This document shows, piece after piece, positions 17,970 to 26,930 of a DNA stretch of 64,000 nucleotides; within the stretch, counting starts at the first letter, position 1; each line of letters begins with the position of its first letter. The notes under the pieces were generated by a model. The model searched no databases. It saw only the letters and a list, made by a program, of their open reading frames with translations, and was not told the DNA's origin. Both the position numbers and the translations under genes were made by a program. This DNA is from Bacillus sp. SM2101 (GTDB lineage Bacteria > Bacillota > Bacilli > Bacillales > SM2101). Location of the stretch: contig NZ_JAEUFG010000003.1 of NCBI RefSeq assembly GCF_018588585.1, positions 124,001 to 188,000 of the forward strand. The letters are read 5' to 3'.

Positions 17970-19163
17970 TTAATAGCTCCTCAGCCTCTCATTCATTGCA
18001 TTAATATCATATTCTTTGCTTATTAAATCTTTATAAAGAATATCTAGCCTAGCTGCCACTTTCGCTTCAGTAAATTCGCTAATTATTCTTTCTCGCGAGT
18101 TCTTTGCAAATTGTTCTAACTCTAATCTATAATTCTCTGAAATCCACTTGGATATTGTTTCTGTCAAACCTTCTATGTCATTTAATTCTACTAATTCACC
18201 CGTTTGATTATGCACAACTAATTCTTTCGTTCCTAGCACATTTGTAGCTAATACCGGCTTATTAAACGCCATGGCTTCCATTAAAATTCTCGGTATCCCT
18301 TCTTTTTCCGAAGTTAGAATGACAGCATCACATAGTTGGATTAAGTCATACATATCTTCCCTATATCCTAAAAACAAAACTTTGTCTGTAATACGAAGAT
18401 TCTCAGCCAGTAACTTCATACTTTCTAATTCATCTCCTGTACCAGCAAGAAGAAACTTACACGAACGATCCGTTTTTAAATTGGCAATTGACCTCAATAG
18501 CATTTGATGATTTTTTACACCCTCAAACCTTGCACCCATTAAAAATACAAATTCATTATTGTTGATACCCATGTTTTGTAGCAGCTCTGCTTTTCTTGAA
18601 GTCGCTAACTTTTCATGCGTATCAATTTTAGTTAGAGGAATACCATTTCCTTCATATGCTGTTATAATTCTTTTTGGTACGATCTTCCTTATAACATTTA
18701 AATCTTCTTTATTTTGAGAAAAGTAAGCATGGCTAAAAAAGCTTGCCATTCTCTCTAAACCTTTATAGACAAAGTTTTTTATGTTAGATTGCCCCTGGTA
18801 AAAAGGTAAGCCATGACTTGTATGAATGATCATTTTTACTCCAGCTATTTTAGCCGCTATTCGACCTATGACACCTGCTTTAGCTGCATGTGTGTGCACA
18901 ATATCATATTTCTCATTTTTCAAGATTTTAACAATCTTCATAATACTAATGAGATCCTTTAATGGTTTTATTTTGCGAGACATACTTACTGTAATGTGAC
19001 GATAACCTCTGCCCTCTATTTCTGTAACTAAGCCGGTATCATCAGAAAGAAAATCAATGGTATAATTTAACTTTCTTAGTTCATCCATCTTATCTAGCAG
19101 CATATCTTTTATCGTTAAATCAATTGTTGACATATGAAGAACCTTTACATGCTTATGATTCAT
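17970..19163 (-). CDS. glycosyltransferase family 4 (EpsD/CapM-like)
   Basis: Retaining GT-B transferase. KVLHMSTIDLTIKDMLLDKM opens the N-terminal domain, and DIVHTHAAKAGVIGRIAAKIAG is the signature of the CapM/EpsD/PglA group. The donor domain has VFLMGARFEGVKNHQ and the EX7E motif in TSEKEGIPRILMEAMAFNKP. The start at 19163 follows the stop of the upstream epimerase gene; the frame extends upstream into that gene but without a better site. About 397 residues. In this group the enzyme usually adds an early sugar after the initiating phosphotransferase, which fits its place three genes downstream of the sugar transferase. Confidence 0.9.
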   Translation of the reverse strand: MNHKHVKVLHMSTIDLTIKDMLLDKMDELRKLNYTIDFLSDDTGLVTEIEGRGYRHITVSMSRKIKPLKDLISIMKIVKILKNEKYDIVHTHAAKAGVIGRIAAKIAGVKMIIHTSHGLPFYQGQSNIKNFVYKGLERMASFFSHAYFSQNKEDLNVIRKIVPKRIITAYEGNGIPLTKIDTHEKLATSRKAELLQNMGINNNEFVFLMGARFEGVKNHQMLLRSIANLKTDRSCKFLLAGTGDELESMKLLAENLRITDKVLFLGYREDMYDLIQLCDAVILTSEKEGIPRILMEAMAFNKPVLATNVLGTKELVVHNQTGELVELNDIEGLTETISKWISENYRLELEQFAKNSRERIISEFTEAKVAARLDILYKDLISKEYDINAMNERLRSY

Positions 19164-19177
19164 ATAACCAACTTCCC

Positions 19178-20191
19178 CTATTTCGTTATTGGAGTGTAGT
19201 ATTTTTTGTACCAATCAACAAATTGATGTATTCCCTGCTCAATGCTAGTTGATGGTGTAAAGCCGATATCATTTGTTAATGAATCTATATCTGCATACGT
19301 TTCTTTTACATCTCCTGGTTGCATCGGAAGGTATTCGATGATTGCTTTTTTTCCAACGGCCTTTTCTATCGTTTGGATAAAGGTCATTAATTCGACTGGT
19401 CGATTATTACCAATATTGTATACTTTATACGGTGCATAGCTTGAATCTGGCACAGGATGCTCTCTATTCCAACTTTCATTCGATTGTGGAACCTTATCTA
19501 TTAAATTTACAATTCCCTCTACGATATCATCTATATAAGTAAAATCCCTCTTCATCTTTCCATGATTAAATACTTGTATAGGTTTCCCTTCAATAATTGC
19601 TTTCGTAAATTTAAAGTAAGCCATATCAGGTCTTCCCATTGGGCCGTATACAGTAAAAAATCTTAAGCCAGTAGTTGGTAAACCATACAAGTGACTATAC
19701 GTATGTGCGAGTAATTCATTTGACTTTTTTGTCGCTGCATAAAGACTTATAGGGTGATCTACATTATCTTGAACCGCGTATGGCATTTTTTTATTAGCAC
19801 CATAAACAGAACTTGATGATGCGTAAATGAGATGTTTAATGCTATGATGTCTACACGCCTCCAATACATTTGTAAAGCCTAGAACATTAGAGTGGATATA
19901 AGATAAAGGATTTTCTAAGCTATATCGAACACCAGCCTGTGCTGCTAAGTTAATTACTTTAGATATTGGGTAATTGTTGAATATATGCATCACTTGACCT
20001 TGGTCTTTCAAATCTACCTTCTCAAATGTAAACCTCTTGTTTACCTCAAGTAGCTTCAATCTATCTTCTTTTAATGTGACATCATAGTAATCATTTAAGT
20101 TATCTATGCCTAAAACTTCATGTCCTTCTTTTAATAGATACTGTGATAAATGATAGCCAATAAAGCCTGCAGCACCAGTAACTAAAATCAT
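19178..20191 (-). CDS. NAD-dependent epimerase, probably UDP-glucuronate 4-epimerase (second copy)
   Basis: GalE-superfamily enzyme of the UDP-GlcA 4-epimerase subgroup. Rossmann motif GAAGFIG, SSSSVYG and catalytic YAATKK are present, as is the RFFTVYGPMGRPDMA segment. It is clearly a paralogue of the gene at 1630-2637, sharing long identical stretches such as the DNLNDYY region and the GMKRDFTYIDDIVE-like segment, and both continue to a YKVYNIG/YRVFNIG block. GGGGAGA lies before the ATG. It sits in the compact run that starts with the sugar transferase. With UDP-glucose dehydrogenase at 23198 it would supply UDP-galacturonate. Confidence 0.9.
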   Translation of the reverse strand: MILVTGAAGFIGYHLSQYLLKEGHEVLGIDNLNDYYDVTLKEDRLKLLEVNKRFTFEKVDLKDQGQVMHIFNNYPISKVINLAAQAGVRYSLENPLSYIHSNVLGFTNVLEACRHHSIKHLIYASSSSVYGANKKMPYAVQDNVDHPISLYAATKKSNELLAHTYSHLYGLPTTGLRFFTVYGPMGRPDMAYFKFTKAIIEGKPIQVFNHGKMKRDFTYIDDIVEGIVNLIDKVPQSNESWNREHPVPDSSYAPYKVYNIGNNRPVELMTFIQTIEKAVGKKAIIEYLPMQPGDVKETYADIDSLTNDIGFTPSTSIEQGIHQFVDWYKKYYTPITK

Positions 20192-20224
20192 ATTTTTTAT
20201 CTCCCCATATTTATAATCTTTTTA

Positions 20225-20884
20225 CTACCTTGCTCCATTTCCTGTAATTACGATGCGAACTGTTTTTAACATAATCTTCAGCTCCATCAAAATAGATTGA
20301 TTCTCTATATAATAAAGATCCAGCTTTAGTTTCTCATTTGGAGTAATCTCATATCCACCATTAATTTGAGCCCATCCAGTTAATCCCGGTTTTACTGATA
20401 AGCGATTTATAAAGCCAGGAATTTCTTCATTAAATTGAGCTGTAAACATCGGGCGTTCAGGCCTTGGACCTATAATACTCATGTTACCTCTTAATACGTT
20501 AATAAATTGAGGCAATTCATCAATCCTTGTTTTTCGCATAAAACTTCCAACCTTCGTTACTCTTGGATCATTTTTTTGGGCCCATTGAGCTCCATTCTTT
20601 TCTGCATCTACACACATAGATCGCAATTTGATTAAATTAAAGTATTTTCCGTTTTTACCCACTCTTTTTTGAATAAAAAATGCAGGTCCTGGTGTCTCCA
20701 GTTTTATCAAAATAGCAAATACGATAATAATGATAGATGTCATTAACAATCCGATTAGCGAAAGAAGTATATCTGCCCACCTTTTCATTACTGGAAATAT
20801 AATATTCTTTTGCATTTTAAAACTATCTTTTTCTATGTAAGTAGCAGAAACATAAGTGTCGAAAAAGTTATTTGTTGTTTTCAA
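20225..20884 (-). CDS. undecaprenyl-phosphate sugar phosphotransferase (initiating transferase)
   Basis: Bacterial sugar transferase (WcaJ/EpsL/TuaA catalytic domain) that puts the first sugar-1-phosphate on undecaprenyl phosphate. An N-terminal membrane segment lies around residues 38-60. The catalytic motifs KLRSM, RKTRIDELPQ, GPRPERP and KPGLTGWAQ are all present. At 219 residues it is the short form with only the C-terminal catalytic domain. Start is TTG at 20884 with AGGAGGGA 9-10 bases upstream, a strong site that makes this start likely. First gene of the transferase run, consistent with its role of initiating the repeat unit. Confidence 0.92.
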   Translation of the reverse strand: MKTTNNFFDTYVSATYIEKDSFKMQKNIIFPVMKRWADILLSLIGLLMTSIIIIVFAILIKLETPGPAFFIQKRVGKNGKYFNLIKLRSMCVDAEKNGAQWAQKNDPRVTKVGSFMRKTRIDELPQFINVLRGNMSIIGPRPERPMFTAQFNEEIPGFINRLSVKPGLTGWAQINGGYEITPNEKLKLDLYYIENQSILMELKIMLKTVRIVITGNGAR

Positions 20885-21200
20885 TACGCTGCTTCCCTCC
20901 TGTTTTGTTTAGCAATTTATCCTACTTCCTATTCTCACTCTCTATGGGCAACAAGTATCCCTCCTCTAACTAATGCTATAAACATACAAATCTACTTTTT
21001 TATAGTTGGAAAATGAACACTGAAATGTGTTTAAACAAAACCTTGATTCATTATATGCACTTGATTACTTATTAATACTGTTTTTATCATTATTAAAAAA
21101 TTAAGAGAGTTTCTATCATAAAGAGTGGAAAAGCATAAGAATAAGATTGCCAACCAACATCTTTTTAGTGAAGTGATAGGCAATCTTTGTGAAATCTACC
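20885..21200. other. intergenic region with terminator and upstream leader
   Basis: About 316 bases between the sugar-transferase start and the GalE-like gene stop. The end near 21200 holds a terminator (21143-21187). The remainder is AT-rich and should contain the promoter of the sugar-transferase run; no clear consensus pair was seen. Confidence 0.5.
21143..21187 (-). terminator. terminator of the GalE-like gene
   Basis: AAGATTGCC (21143-21151) pairs perfectly with GGCAATCTT (21179-21187). The loop is long (27 bases) and only a weak T-rich stretch follows on the minus strand. Confidence 0.5.
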
Positions 21201-22133
21201 TTATACTAAAGAGTAGTTTTTATAATAATCTATCGTTTCTTTTAAACCTTCTTGAAATGAGTAGGACAAATTCCAACTTAGATGTTCCTCTGTAGATTTG
21301 TTACATAATACGCTATTCGCTAGTTCTCCTTTTCTAGAATTTTGATAGCTTACTTCTTGCTTATAATCTAGCAAAGCTGTCATTTTCTTAAATAAATGGT
21401 TAATTGTTACTGGCATAGTTGAAGAAACATTTAAGACTAATCCATCACCATTCTTCAAGGCTCGAATATTAGCAGCAGCTACATCCTTAACATAAATAAA
21501 ATCTCTCGTTTGCTCGCCGTCACCATATATGTTAATTTCCTCATGATTACTCATTTGATTGGCAAAGATGGCTACTACTCCACCCTCACCCAAATAGTTT
21601 TGACGTGGTCCATAAACATTGCTATACCTTAAAATACTGAACTTCACACCATAATACTTTGAAGCCATTTTCAAATATTCCTCTGTTGTCCATTTGGATA
21701 AACCATATGGAGATTGGGGCTTTGTAGGATGATAGATATCAATGGGTAGGTATTGCGTTTCACCGTACACAGCAGCTGATGATGCAAAAATAATCTTTTG
21801 TACTTTAAACCGTTTGGCTGCTTCAATTACATTTAAAGAACCCTTAATATTAACTTCAGCATCGTGCATCATATTCACAGTAGAATTGACAACTGATACA
21901 TGTGCTGCTTGATGTATGATATAATCTGGTTTTGCTTTTTGCACAACCTCATGGAATTCAGCACTTGTAACATCACATACAAACAACTCAACCTTATTTG
22001 AAGGAATGTTATCTAAACGACCAGAGCTGAGATTATCCACTACTACAACTTCATACTGTTGTTCCAGTAGTTGATCTACTATATGAGATCCAATAAAACC
22101 ACATCCACCAGTTACCATAATTTTTGTACCCAT
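21201..22133 (-). CDS. GalE-like UDP-sugar 4-epimerase
   Basis: Extended short-chain dehydrogenase. The glycine motif is GGCGFIG, with FASSAAVYG and catalytic YGLSKW, plus the YGDGEQTRDFIYVKDV segment that contacts the UDP-sugar. This subgroup (about 310 residues) includes UDP-glucose/galactose and UDP-GlcNAc/GalNAc 4-epimerases; the exact sugar cannot be decided. AGGGGGAG lies 6 bases before the ATG. It forms its own transcription unit between the sugar-transferase run and the VanZ-like gene, with terminators on both sides. Likely role: supplying UDP-galactose or UDP-GalNAc to the polysaccharide pathway. Confidence 0.88.
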   Translation of the reverse strand: MGTKIMVTGGCGFIGSHIVDQLLEQQYEVVVVDNLSSGRLDNIPSNKVELFVCDVTSAEFHEVVQKAKPDYIIHQAAHVSVVNSTVNMMHDAEVNIKGSLNVIEAAKRFKVQKIIFASSAAVYGETQYLPIDIYHPTKPQSPYGLSKWTTEEYLKMASKYYGVKFSILRYSNVYGPRQNYLGEGGVVAIFANQMSNHEEINIYGDGEQTRDFIYVKDVAAANIRALKNGDGLVLNVSSTMPVTINHLFKKMTALLDYKQEVSYQNSRKGELANSVLCNKSTEEHLSWNLSYSFQEGLKETIDYYKNYSLV

Positions 22134-22477
22134 TATTGCTCCCCCTCATCTTATTCATATGAATTGCAGCTAATTAACAATTTTCCTTGTGTTACGTTTC
22201 GATATGAATCTACGAATCAATACTTTCAAGTTACCTAACTCGCTTTCCATGTTATGTACGTATGACTACTTCTGTTGTCTAGCATAATATTCTCACTCAC
22301 ACTCCCTTTCAATAATTTATAGATAAACAATACTATGCGTCTTCATTTACCAATATGTCATTTTTTGCTAATCAGATAATCCAAAAAGTGCTTTTCATAA
22401 AACTTAATAATATTTCATAAAATTCAAATAATTTAAATGGATTTTATATCCATATCAATAACTTATGAATAATATGC

Positions 22478-22545
22478 ACGAACGCTAGTTATATTCGTCT
22501 TTATTTCTTAGTGTGAAGATAACGCATAATGAGAGACCTTTTTAA
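22478..22545. repeat. dispersed intergenic repeat, partial copy
   Basis: ATGCACGAACGCTAGTTATA and TTATTTCTTAGTGTGAAGAT closely match the internal blocks of the copies at 27459-27760. Confidence 0.5.
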
Positions 22546-22644
22546 TGTTATTCAAGTATATAAAAGAGAGGGGCATACCTTGCTAGCGGCATCAAGAGGT
22601 AAACGTGATGGAGCTTGACTTAGATGTAACTGAAACTTCTTAGC

Positions 22645-22690
22645 TATTAAAAAAACCTCTCAATCAACAACAAACGTAGATTAAGAGGTT
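22645..22690 (-). terminator. terminator of the VanZ-like gene
   Basis: On the minus strand AACCTCTTAATC (22690-22679) pairs with GATTGAGAGGTT (22665-22654), with one G-T pair, and is followed by TTTTTAATAG. Confidence 0.7.
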
Positions 22691-22699
22691 TCATATTTA

Positions 22700-23161
22700 T
22701 TATTTCATCAGAAAAATTTTCGGCAGAAAGGTCATACTAATACCAACCATAGCACCAGCACTATCGATGATAACGTCCCTCATTTGAGCACCTCTGCCAG
22801 ACACAAATAGCTGATGAAATTCGTCCGATATTGCAAATAACACACAAATCATTAGAGCAACACCAAAGGATTTCAAACTAGACCACCCACTGTTCCTCAA
22901 TGCCAATACAACTAGCATTCCTAATACTAAGTAAGCGATAAAGTGCGCATTTTTCCTTACTAAACGATTCATTTTATGTAAATTAAATTCAGATTGAGGT
23001 GAGACCTTTTCTGCTGATTCTATGATAACTTGTGTGATGTTTTTACTTAGATGATCAGATTGCTCCTCCACTTGTGAGGATAAATAAAAAATAAGTATCA
23101 TCCATGTAATGACAGTAATCCATAAAATGATGTAACTCGGCTTTTTTCGGCCACTCACCAT
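22700..23161 (-). CDS. VanZ family membrane protein
   Basis: Small membrane protein (153 residues, four predicted helices) of the VanZ-like family. The family signature is clear: RKNAHFIAYLVLG in the third quarter and SDEFHQLFVSGRGAQMRDV near the C terminus, then an Asp-bearing last helix. The biochemical role of VanZ proteins is not settled; the prototype gives low teicoplanin resistance. It follows the ugd gene by 38 bases, so the two are probably cotranscribed, and a terminator follows. Members are common next to Gram-positive polysaccharide genes. Confidence 0.9.
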   Translation of the reverse strand: MVSGRKKPSYIILWITVITWMILIFYLSSQVEEQSDHLSKNITQVIIESAEKVSPQSEFNLHKMNRLVRKNAHFIAYLVLGMLVVLALRNSGWSSLKSFGVALMICVLFAISDEFHQLFVSGRGAQMRDVIIDSAGAMVGISMTFLPKIFLMK

Positions 23162-23197
23162 GTAAGCTCTACCCTTTCAGTTTACTTCTTATTCTAC

Positions 23198-24364
23198 CTA
23201 GTCTGTATTATACAAATCCCTCGTGTATACTTTCTCTTTAACATCTTCAATTTCGGCACTTAGTCTATTTGAAACAATGACATCTGATAACATTTTAAAC
23301 TGAGACAAATCCTTAATAACTTTTGAGTGAAAGAAAAGTTCATCGTTTAAGGCTGGCTCGTACACTACAACCTCAATTCCTTTGGCTTTAATTCTTTTCA
23401 TAATTCCTTGAATCGATGAATCTCTAAAATTATCTGAGTTTGTTTTCATTGTCAGCCTATATATTCCAACAACTTGAGGTTTTTTTGCTAAAATTTGATC
23501 GGCTATATGATCTTTTCGCGTTCGATTTGAATCTACAATAGCACCAATGATATGGTTAGGTACATCCTCGTAATTCGCTAATAGTTGCTTCGTATCCTTC
23601 GGCAAGCAATATCCACCATACCCAAAAGAAGGATTATTATAATGATTGCCGATTCTAGGATCAAGCCCTACACCATCAATAATTTCTTTTGTATTTAGTC
23701 CTCTGATTTCAGCATAAGTATCTAGTTCGTTAAAATAGGCAACTCTCATCGCTAAATAGGTATTTGAAAAAAGCTTTACTGCCTCAGCTTCAGCAGCGTT
23801 TGTATATAAAATAGGGATGTCCTTTTTAACAGCTCCTTCTGCTAATAAGCTTGCAAACCTTTCGGCTCTTTCAGATTTTTCTCCAACGATTATTCTTGAA
23901 GGATATAAATTATCATGAAGAGCCTTACCCTCTCTTAAAAATTCTGGTGAGAAGATGATATTATCGGTCTCAAACATTTCCTTCACCCTGGTCGTATATC
24001 CTACAGGAACAGTTGATTTTAAAATCATTGTAGCCTTAGGGTTAACTGCAAGGACATTCGCTATAACTGCTTCAACTGTTCTGGTATTAAAATAATTCTT
24101 GTCAGGATCATAGTTCGTAGGTGTAGAAATAATGACATAGTCAGCATGCTCATAAGCTTTATATACATCTGTTGTTGCTGATAAATTCAACTCCCTAGTT
24201 GTTAGAAATTCTTCAATCTCTGTATCTACAATAGGAGATTGTCTATTGTTAATCAAATCTACCTTCTCCTGATGAATATCTATCGCTATTACTTCATTAT
24301 GTTGCGCTAATAGTATCGCATTTGATAAACCTACATAACCAGCTCCCGCTACTGTTATTTTCAT
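23198..24364 (-). CDS. ugd: UDP-glucose 6-dehydrogenase
   Basis: Oxidises UDP-glucose to UDP-glucuronate with two NAD+. The N-terminal NAD-binding motif is [10 protein letters not shown]. The catalytic Cys is at about residue 253 in [12 protein letters not shown], and STPTNYD and LKSTVPVG belong to the first domain. At 388 residues it has the short E. coli-like architecture (C-terminal domain ends around YEPALNDE) rather than the 440-residue form. It heads the minus-strand polysaccharide locus and provides the substrate of the two UDP-glucuronate epimerases. GAGGAGG lies about 13 bases before the ATG, a little far. A TATAAT at about 24466-24471 on the minus strand could be its -10, with a poor -35. 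Confidence 0.94.
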   Translation of the reverse strand: MKITVAGAGYVGLSNAILLAQHNEVIAIDIHQEKVDLINNRQSPIVDTEIEEFLTTRELNLSATTDVYKAYEHADYVIISTPTNYDPDKNYFNTRTVEAVIANVLAVNPKATMILKSTVPVGYTTRVKEMFETDNIIFSPEFLREGKALHDNLYPSRIIVGEKSERAERFASLLAEGAVKKDIPILYTNAAEAEAVKLFSNTYLAMRVAYFNELDTYAEIRGLNTKEIIDGVGLDPRIGNHYNNPSFGYGGYCLPKDTKQLLANYEDVPNHIIGAIVDSNRTRKDHIADQILAKKPQVVGIYRLTMKTNSDNFRDSSIQGIMKRIKAKGIEVVVYEPALNDELFFHSKVIKDLSQFKMLSDVIVSNRLSAEIEDVKEKVYTRDLYNTD

Positions 24365-24799
24365 TATTCAAGAATCGCCTCCTCAATCTACTAACTTAAA
24401 TTCAAGCTGTATACTTTTTATTTGAAATACTAACCTTCTTCATAAACTATGATTTTTTGTTGCTTATTATACCCATTTTTTCTTCTTACTAAAACGTTAA
24501 ACGCATTCATACTATTTTAATTTATACATATAAACAACATAAAAGAGGGATAATAGATTCAGTGGTTGGCCTAATTATATTGTAGTGCAATGAATGATAC
24601 GAGTTAACAGAAGAAATGATGGAATGTTTAGCTAGGAAATGTGCAAAAGCTATGATGGTGCTGGAAATGAGCTTAATTGACACGTTCTACAAAGCAACAT
24701 ACTCTTTCTTTGACTGTGAATGAATGTAACAGCTTCACTAGCATAGATGAATCCATACCCATTCACATCCCTAGCTGAAGATCTCAACGACCAAAACTA

Positions 24800-24970
24800 G
24801 GCGTTATTCTTTCATAGCTATAAGTTGCTTTTCGTCATAAGAGATAAATACGAAAAACAACTAAGTTCTGGGAACCTTTTCTTCTCTAGCAATTATAAAA
24901 ATCATATAGTACACACCAGTTTCTCAAATGTAAGTGAAAGTAAGCAACAAAGTTTACGAAAAAAAACTAG
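24800..24970. repeat. dispersed intergenic repeat (MITE-like), copy of about 170 bp
   Basis: Begins GGCGTTATTC and contains AAGTTGCTTTTCGTCATAAG. It ends with AAGCAACAAAGTTTACGAAA. Order and orientation agree with the copy at 60981-61136. Confidence 0.6.
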
Positions 24971-24988
24971 ATTTAAGAAATCTTCACT

Positions 24989-25126
24989 TCAATGCTTGAT
25001 AAAATTAGCCACAAGCGCAACCTGTGAGGATATAAGCTTAAGTAAGCACATGATTTTGGGACTTATTATTTCAATGGGGCGCAATATGTTTATGAAAGGA
25101 CCGACTCGTTTGAATAAATCATCCAT
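24989..25126 (-). CDS. possible 45-residue small protein
   Basis: ATG at 25126 has GGAAAG about 6 bases upstream and opens 45 codons. The peptide begins MDDLFKRVGPFINILRPIE and ends NFIKH, and has an amphipathic, basic character. No family was recognised. It could be chance; it lies next to a repeat in otherwise non-coding DNA. Confidence 0.25.
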   Translation of the reverse strand: MDDLFKRVGPFINILRPIEIISPKIMCLLKLISSQVALVANFIKH

Positions 25127-25306
25127 AATCTACTTTCCACGTATCTCATATTATCTGGATGAAGTCATTTACAAAACGAAAAGCTACTCCATTGAAAACA
25201 CGCATTAACGAAAGTTTGTCATTATTTCTTTTAAAAATATCCCTCATTGATTATGATATACTGTAAGAAATGAAGTTGTTTCTTATTAAATGAGGGAGGT
25301 GTATAC

Positions 25307-25738
25307 ATGAAAACCTTCAGATTAGTTGCCCTCACAATATTAAATGATGACGAAATACAGGTTAGTAAGCAAGGCATTTCATTACTTGATGGGTTAATCA
25401 TTAATAAAGAGGACGGCGAAAACAGGTGGTTACTTGATATTCTAATTGCTCAAGACTATTTACACCTATTCAATGAACTACATAAACAGAGTCAAATAAA
25501 GAGCATTCCGATTCAAACAGTCATCTCCAAAGAAGACAATGATCCAGCAACAATGTCTGTAAAAGTAAAGAAGATTACAACCATGGGGGATAGTGTGAGC
25601 GTTTTAATGGATGGTGTCTTGATCAATCGAAGAACGAAACGTGCCGAAATATTATTAACTGACTTACTCCAAAGAGGTTTACAAGGTGAACAGCTATTAC
25701 AAGAATTTAAACAACAGCTTAATAACAATAGTCGTTAA
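25307..25738 (+). CDS. ywpF: YwpF-like protein
   Basis: The N-terminal pattern MKTFRLVALTI followed by ISLLDGLIINKEDGENRWLL matches the YwpF family, small cytoplasmic proteins of unknown function in Bacillus. Length 143 residues is close to the family norm. Its distance to fabZ, flhP, flhO and mbl agrees with the ywp region of B. subtilis. GAGGGAGGTG is well placed before the ATG, and TATACT at 25257-25262 could be the -10. The C terminus is Gln-rich (LLQEFKQQLNNN). It is convergent with the next gene. Confidence 0.75.
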   Translation: MKTFRLVALTILNDDEIQVSKQGISLLDGLIINKEDGENRWLLDILIAQDYLHLFNELHKQSQIKSIPIQTVISKEDNDPATMSVKVKKITTMGDSVSVLMDGVLINRRTKRAEILLTDLLQRGLQGEQLLQEFKQQLNNNSR

Positions 25739-25748
25739 GTGGTGACAC

Positions 25749-25822
25749 GTGCATGTATGCTATCCATCACTTTGTTACAACTTACCATACAACAATGCGT
25801 CTCATGCATGGTGGCATACACG
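25749..25822. repeat. large imperfect hairpin between convergent genes
   Basis: GCATGTATGCTATCCAT (starting at 25751) can pair with a GGTGGCATACACGC segment around 25810-25823 over about 14 bases with G-T pairs and a long loop. It lies where ywpF and the minus-strand gene at 25960 converge and may help end transcription. Confidence 0.35.
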
Positions 25823-25959
25823 CTAACCATAATAATATTAATTTGAGGTATTCCTAGGGTCTGACCTTACACTATATATTCTACATTTACCGTGAATGGA
25901 ATCAATTTTTCAAAGTTGTAAGATTGACCCTTTTCAATCTATCACATCGTTGTGTCCTA

Positions 25960-26466
25960 CTATTTATTCTTTCTATCATTCGGAAAAAGTATAAATGAAA
26001 AAACATTCCCCTTCATAACACTAAATCGTTTTAATACCCTTTGAATAGAGACTTCCATAAAACTATCTTCTACATGCAATGGTTGTAAGATATACTCTTT
26101 CATTCGTTTATTCCACTTATAGGTTAATAAACGTATTTTATGATGTTCGAGGAAAATCGATGCAACTACTAATTGTTTTTTATCATTAGATAAAAAGTCT
26201 AGTTCAATGATGGAATTAGTTCTACAATAAAAAGCAGTGGAATGCGAGTGTGGTTTTGGTAAAGCAGATAAAGGTATTTGCACGTCATCGAAGTGATAAA
26301 TAATTTGGTTAGTAATGACATCATCCAAATTCTTCAAATGTGTATTTTTATGATTATACATCGCTGGATCTTCATTAATGAGAATTTTGTAGAATGAACC
26401 ATTTTCCTCTGTGTCGCTCCGCACTTCTGATACCGACACCTTTGTAAGGTAAAAGTAAATACTCAC
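25960..26466 (-). CDS. hypothetical protein
   Basis: A 168-residue soluble protein that I do not recognise. It has no signal peptide or membrane helix; the middle (FYCRTNSIIELDFLSNDKKQ, LVVASIFLEHHKIRLLTYKW) alternates hydrophobic and charged residues as in a beta-rich fold. The start is GTG at 26466, with GGGGG 7-8 bases upstream; the AT-rich TATAAT-like DNA at about 26490-26510 may hold the promoter. Codon use is ordinary and the frame is long, so a real gene is likely. It is single and convergent with ywpF. Function unknown. Confidence 0.65.
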   Translation of the reverse strand: MSIYFYLTKVSVSEVRSDTEENGSFYKILINEDPAMYNHKNTHLKNLDDVITNQIIYHFDDVQIPLSALPKPHSHSTAFYCRTNSIIELDFLSNDKKQLVVASIFLEHHKIRLLTYKWNKRMKEYILQPLHVEDSFMEVSIQRVLKRFSVMKGNVFSFILFPNDRKNK

Positions 26467-26679
26467 ATAAAAACCCCCTAAAAAAAGATAATATATATTA
26501 TATAGTATAATTATCTCAAATTTATGAAAAGATAGAATTTTTATCTAAATATTACTACTTTTAATCCTACCTACTATACTACCTTCTTTAAGTCTGTTCT
26601 TATAGAGTATGAATTTAATAATGAAATAGTTTTATAAAAGGAATGCTGGATGAAGTGTGGGGTAGTACCTATTGAATAA

Positions 26680-26711
26680 GGACAGTCCATATAGGGGTAT
26701 GGTACCTGTCC
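26680..26711. repeat. REP-like inverted repeat (GGACAG...CTGTCC)
   Basis: GGACAG at 26680-26685 and CTGTCC at 26706-26711 bracket an imperfect palindrome with GGTACCTGTCC. It resembles short GGACAG/CTGTCC palindromes scattered in Bacillus intergenic DNA; this is recollection, not a search. Confidence 0.35.
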
Positions 26712-26728
26712 ATCGATACTTTATATTG

Positions 26729-26930
26729 TTAATGGTATAATTTAAAGTCTTTATCCTGTGTCATATCATCAAGCTCATCAGTACGTTCTTCTGCCGCATT
26801 AAGCTTATCCTGTGCTTGCTTCCCAATTTTTGTGAGATCATCAAGACTATATGCCTGTTCAGGTAATTCTTCTTCAAATGCCTGAAAATACAAGATTTCA
26901 GTTAATTTTTGTCGTTGCTGTTTTTTTTTA
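26729..26930 (-). other. 63-codon frame reachable only by a -1 shift from the gene at 26902-27309
   Basis: From 26930 down to the TAA at 26731-26729 the minus strand reads a well-formed acidic helical segment. It begins QQRQKLTEILYFQAFEEELP and ends QDKDFKLYH. It has no ATG, GTG or ribosome binding site of its own. It is in the -1 frame relative to the upstream hypothetical gene, whose end carries nine A residues followed by C. It is most simply read as the C terminus of that protein, lost by a homopolymer change or reached by slippage. Confidence 0.55.

Larger units (their letters stand above)
22134..22699. other. intergenic region without a gene
   Basis: About 566 AT-rich bases upstream of the GalE-like gene. 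It includes a fragment of the dispersed repeat at 22478-22545, with GCACGAACGCTAGTTATATT, and the terminator of the VanZ-like gene at 22645-22690. No coding frame with a start and ribosome binding site was found. Confidence 0.5.
24365..25306. other. long intergenic region with repeat copy and a possible small gene
   Basis: More than 900 bases between divergent units. It contains the leader of ugd, a copy of the dispersed repeat at 24800-24970 and, on the minus strand, a possible 45-codon gene at 24989-25126. The plus-strand frame 24825-25208 runs through the repeat and has no ribosome binding site, so it is not called. Confidence 0.5.

Noticed and set aside
24825-25208. A 127-residue plus-strand gene
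   Set aside because: The first third is a copy of the dispersed non-coding repeat, there is no ribosome binding site and composition is not protein-like.
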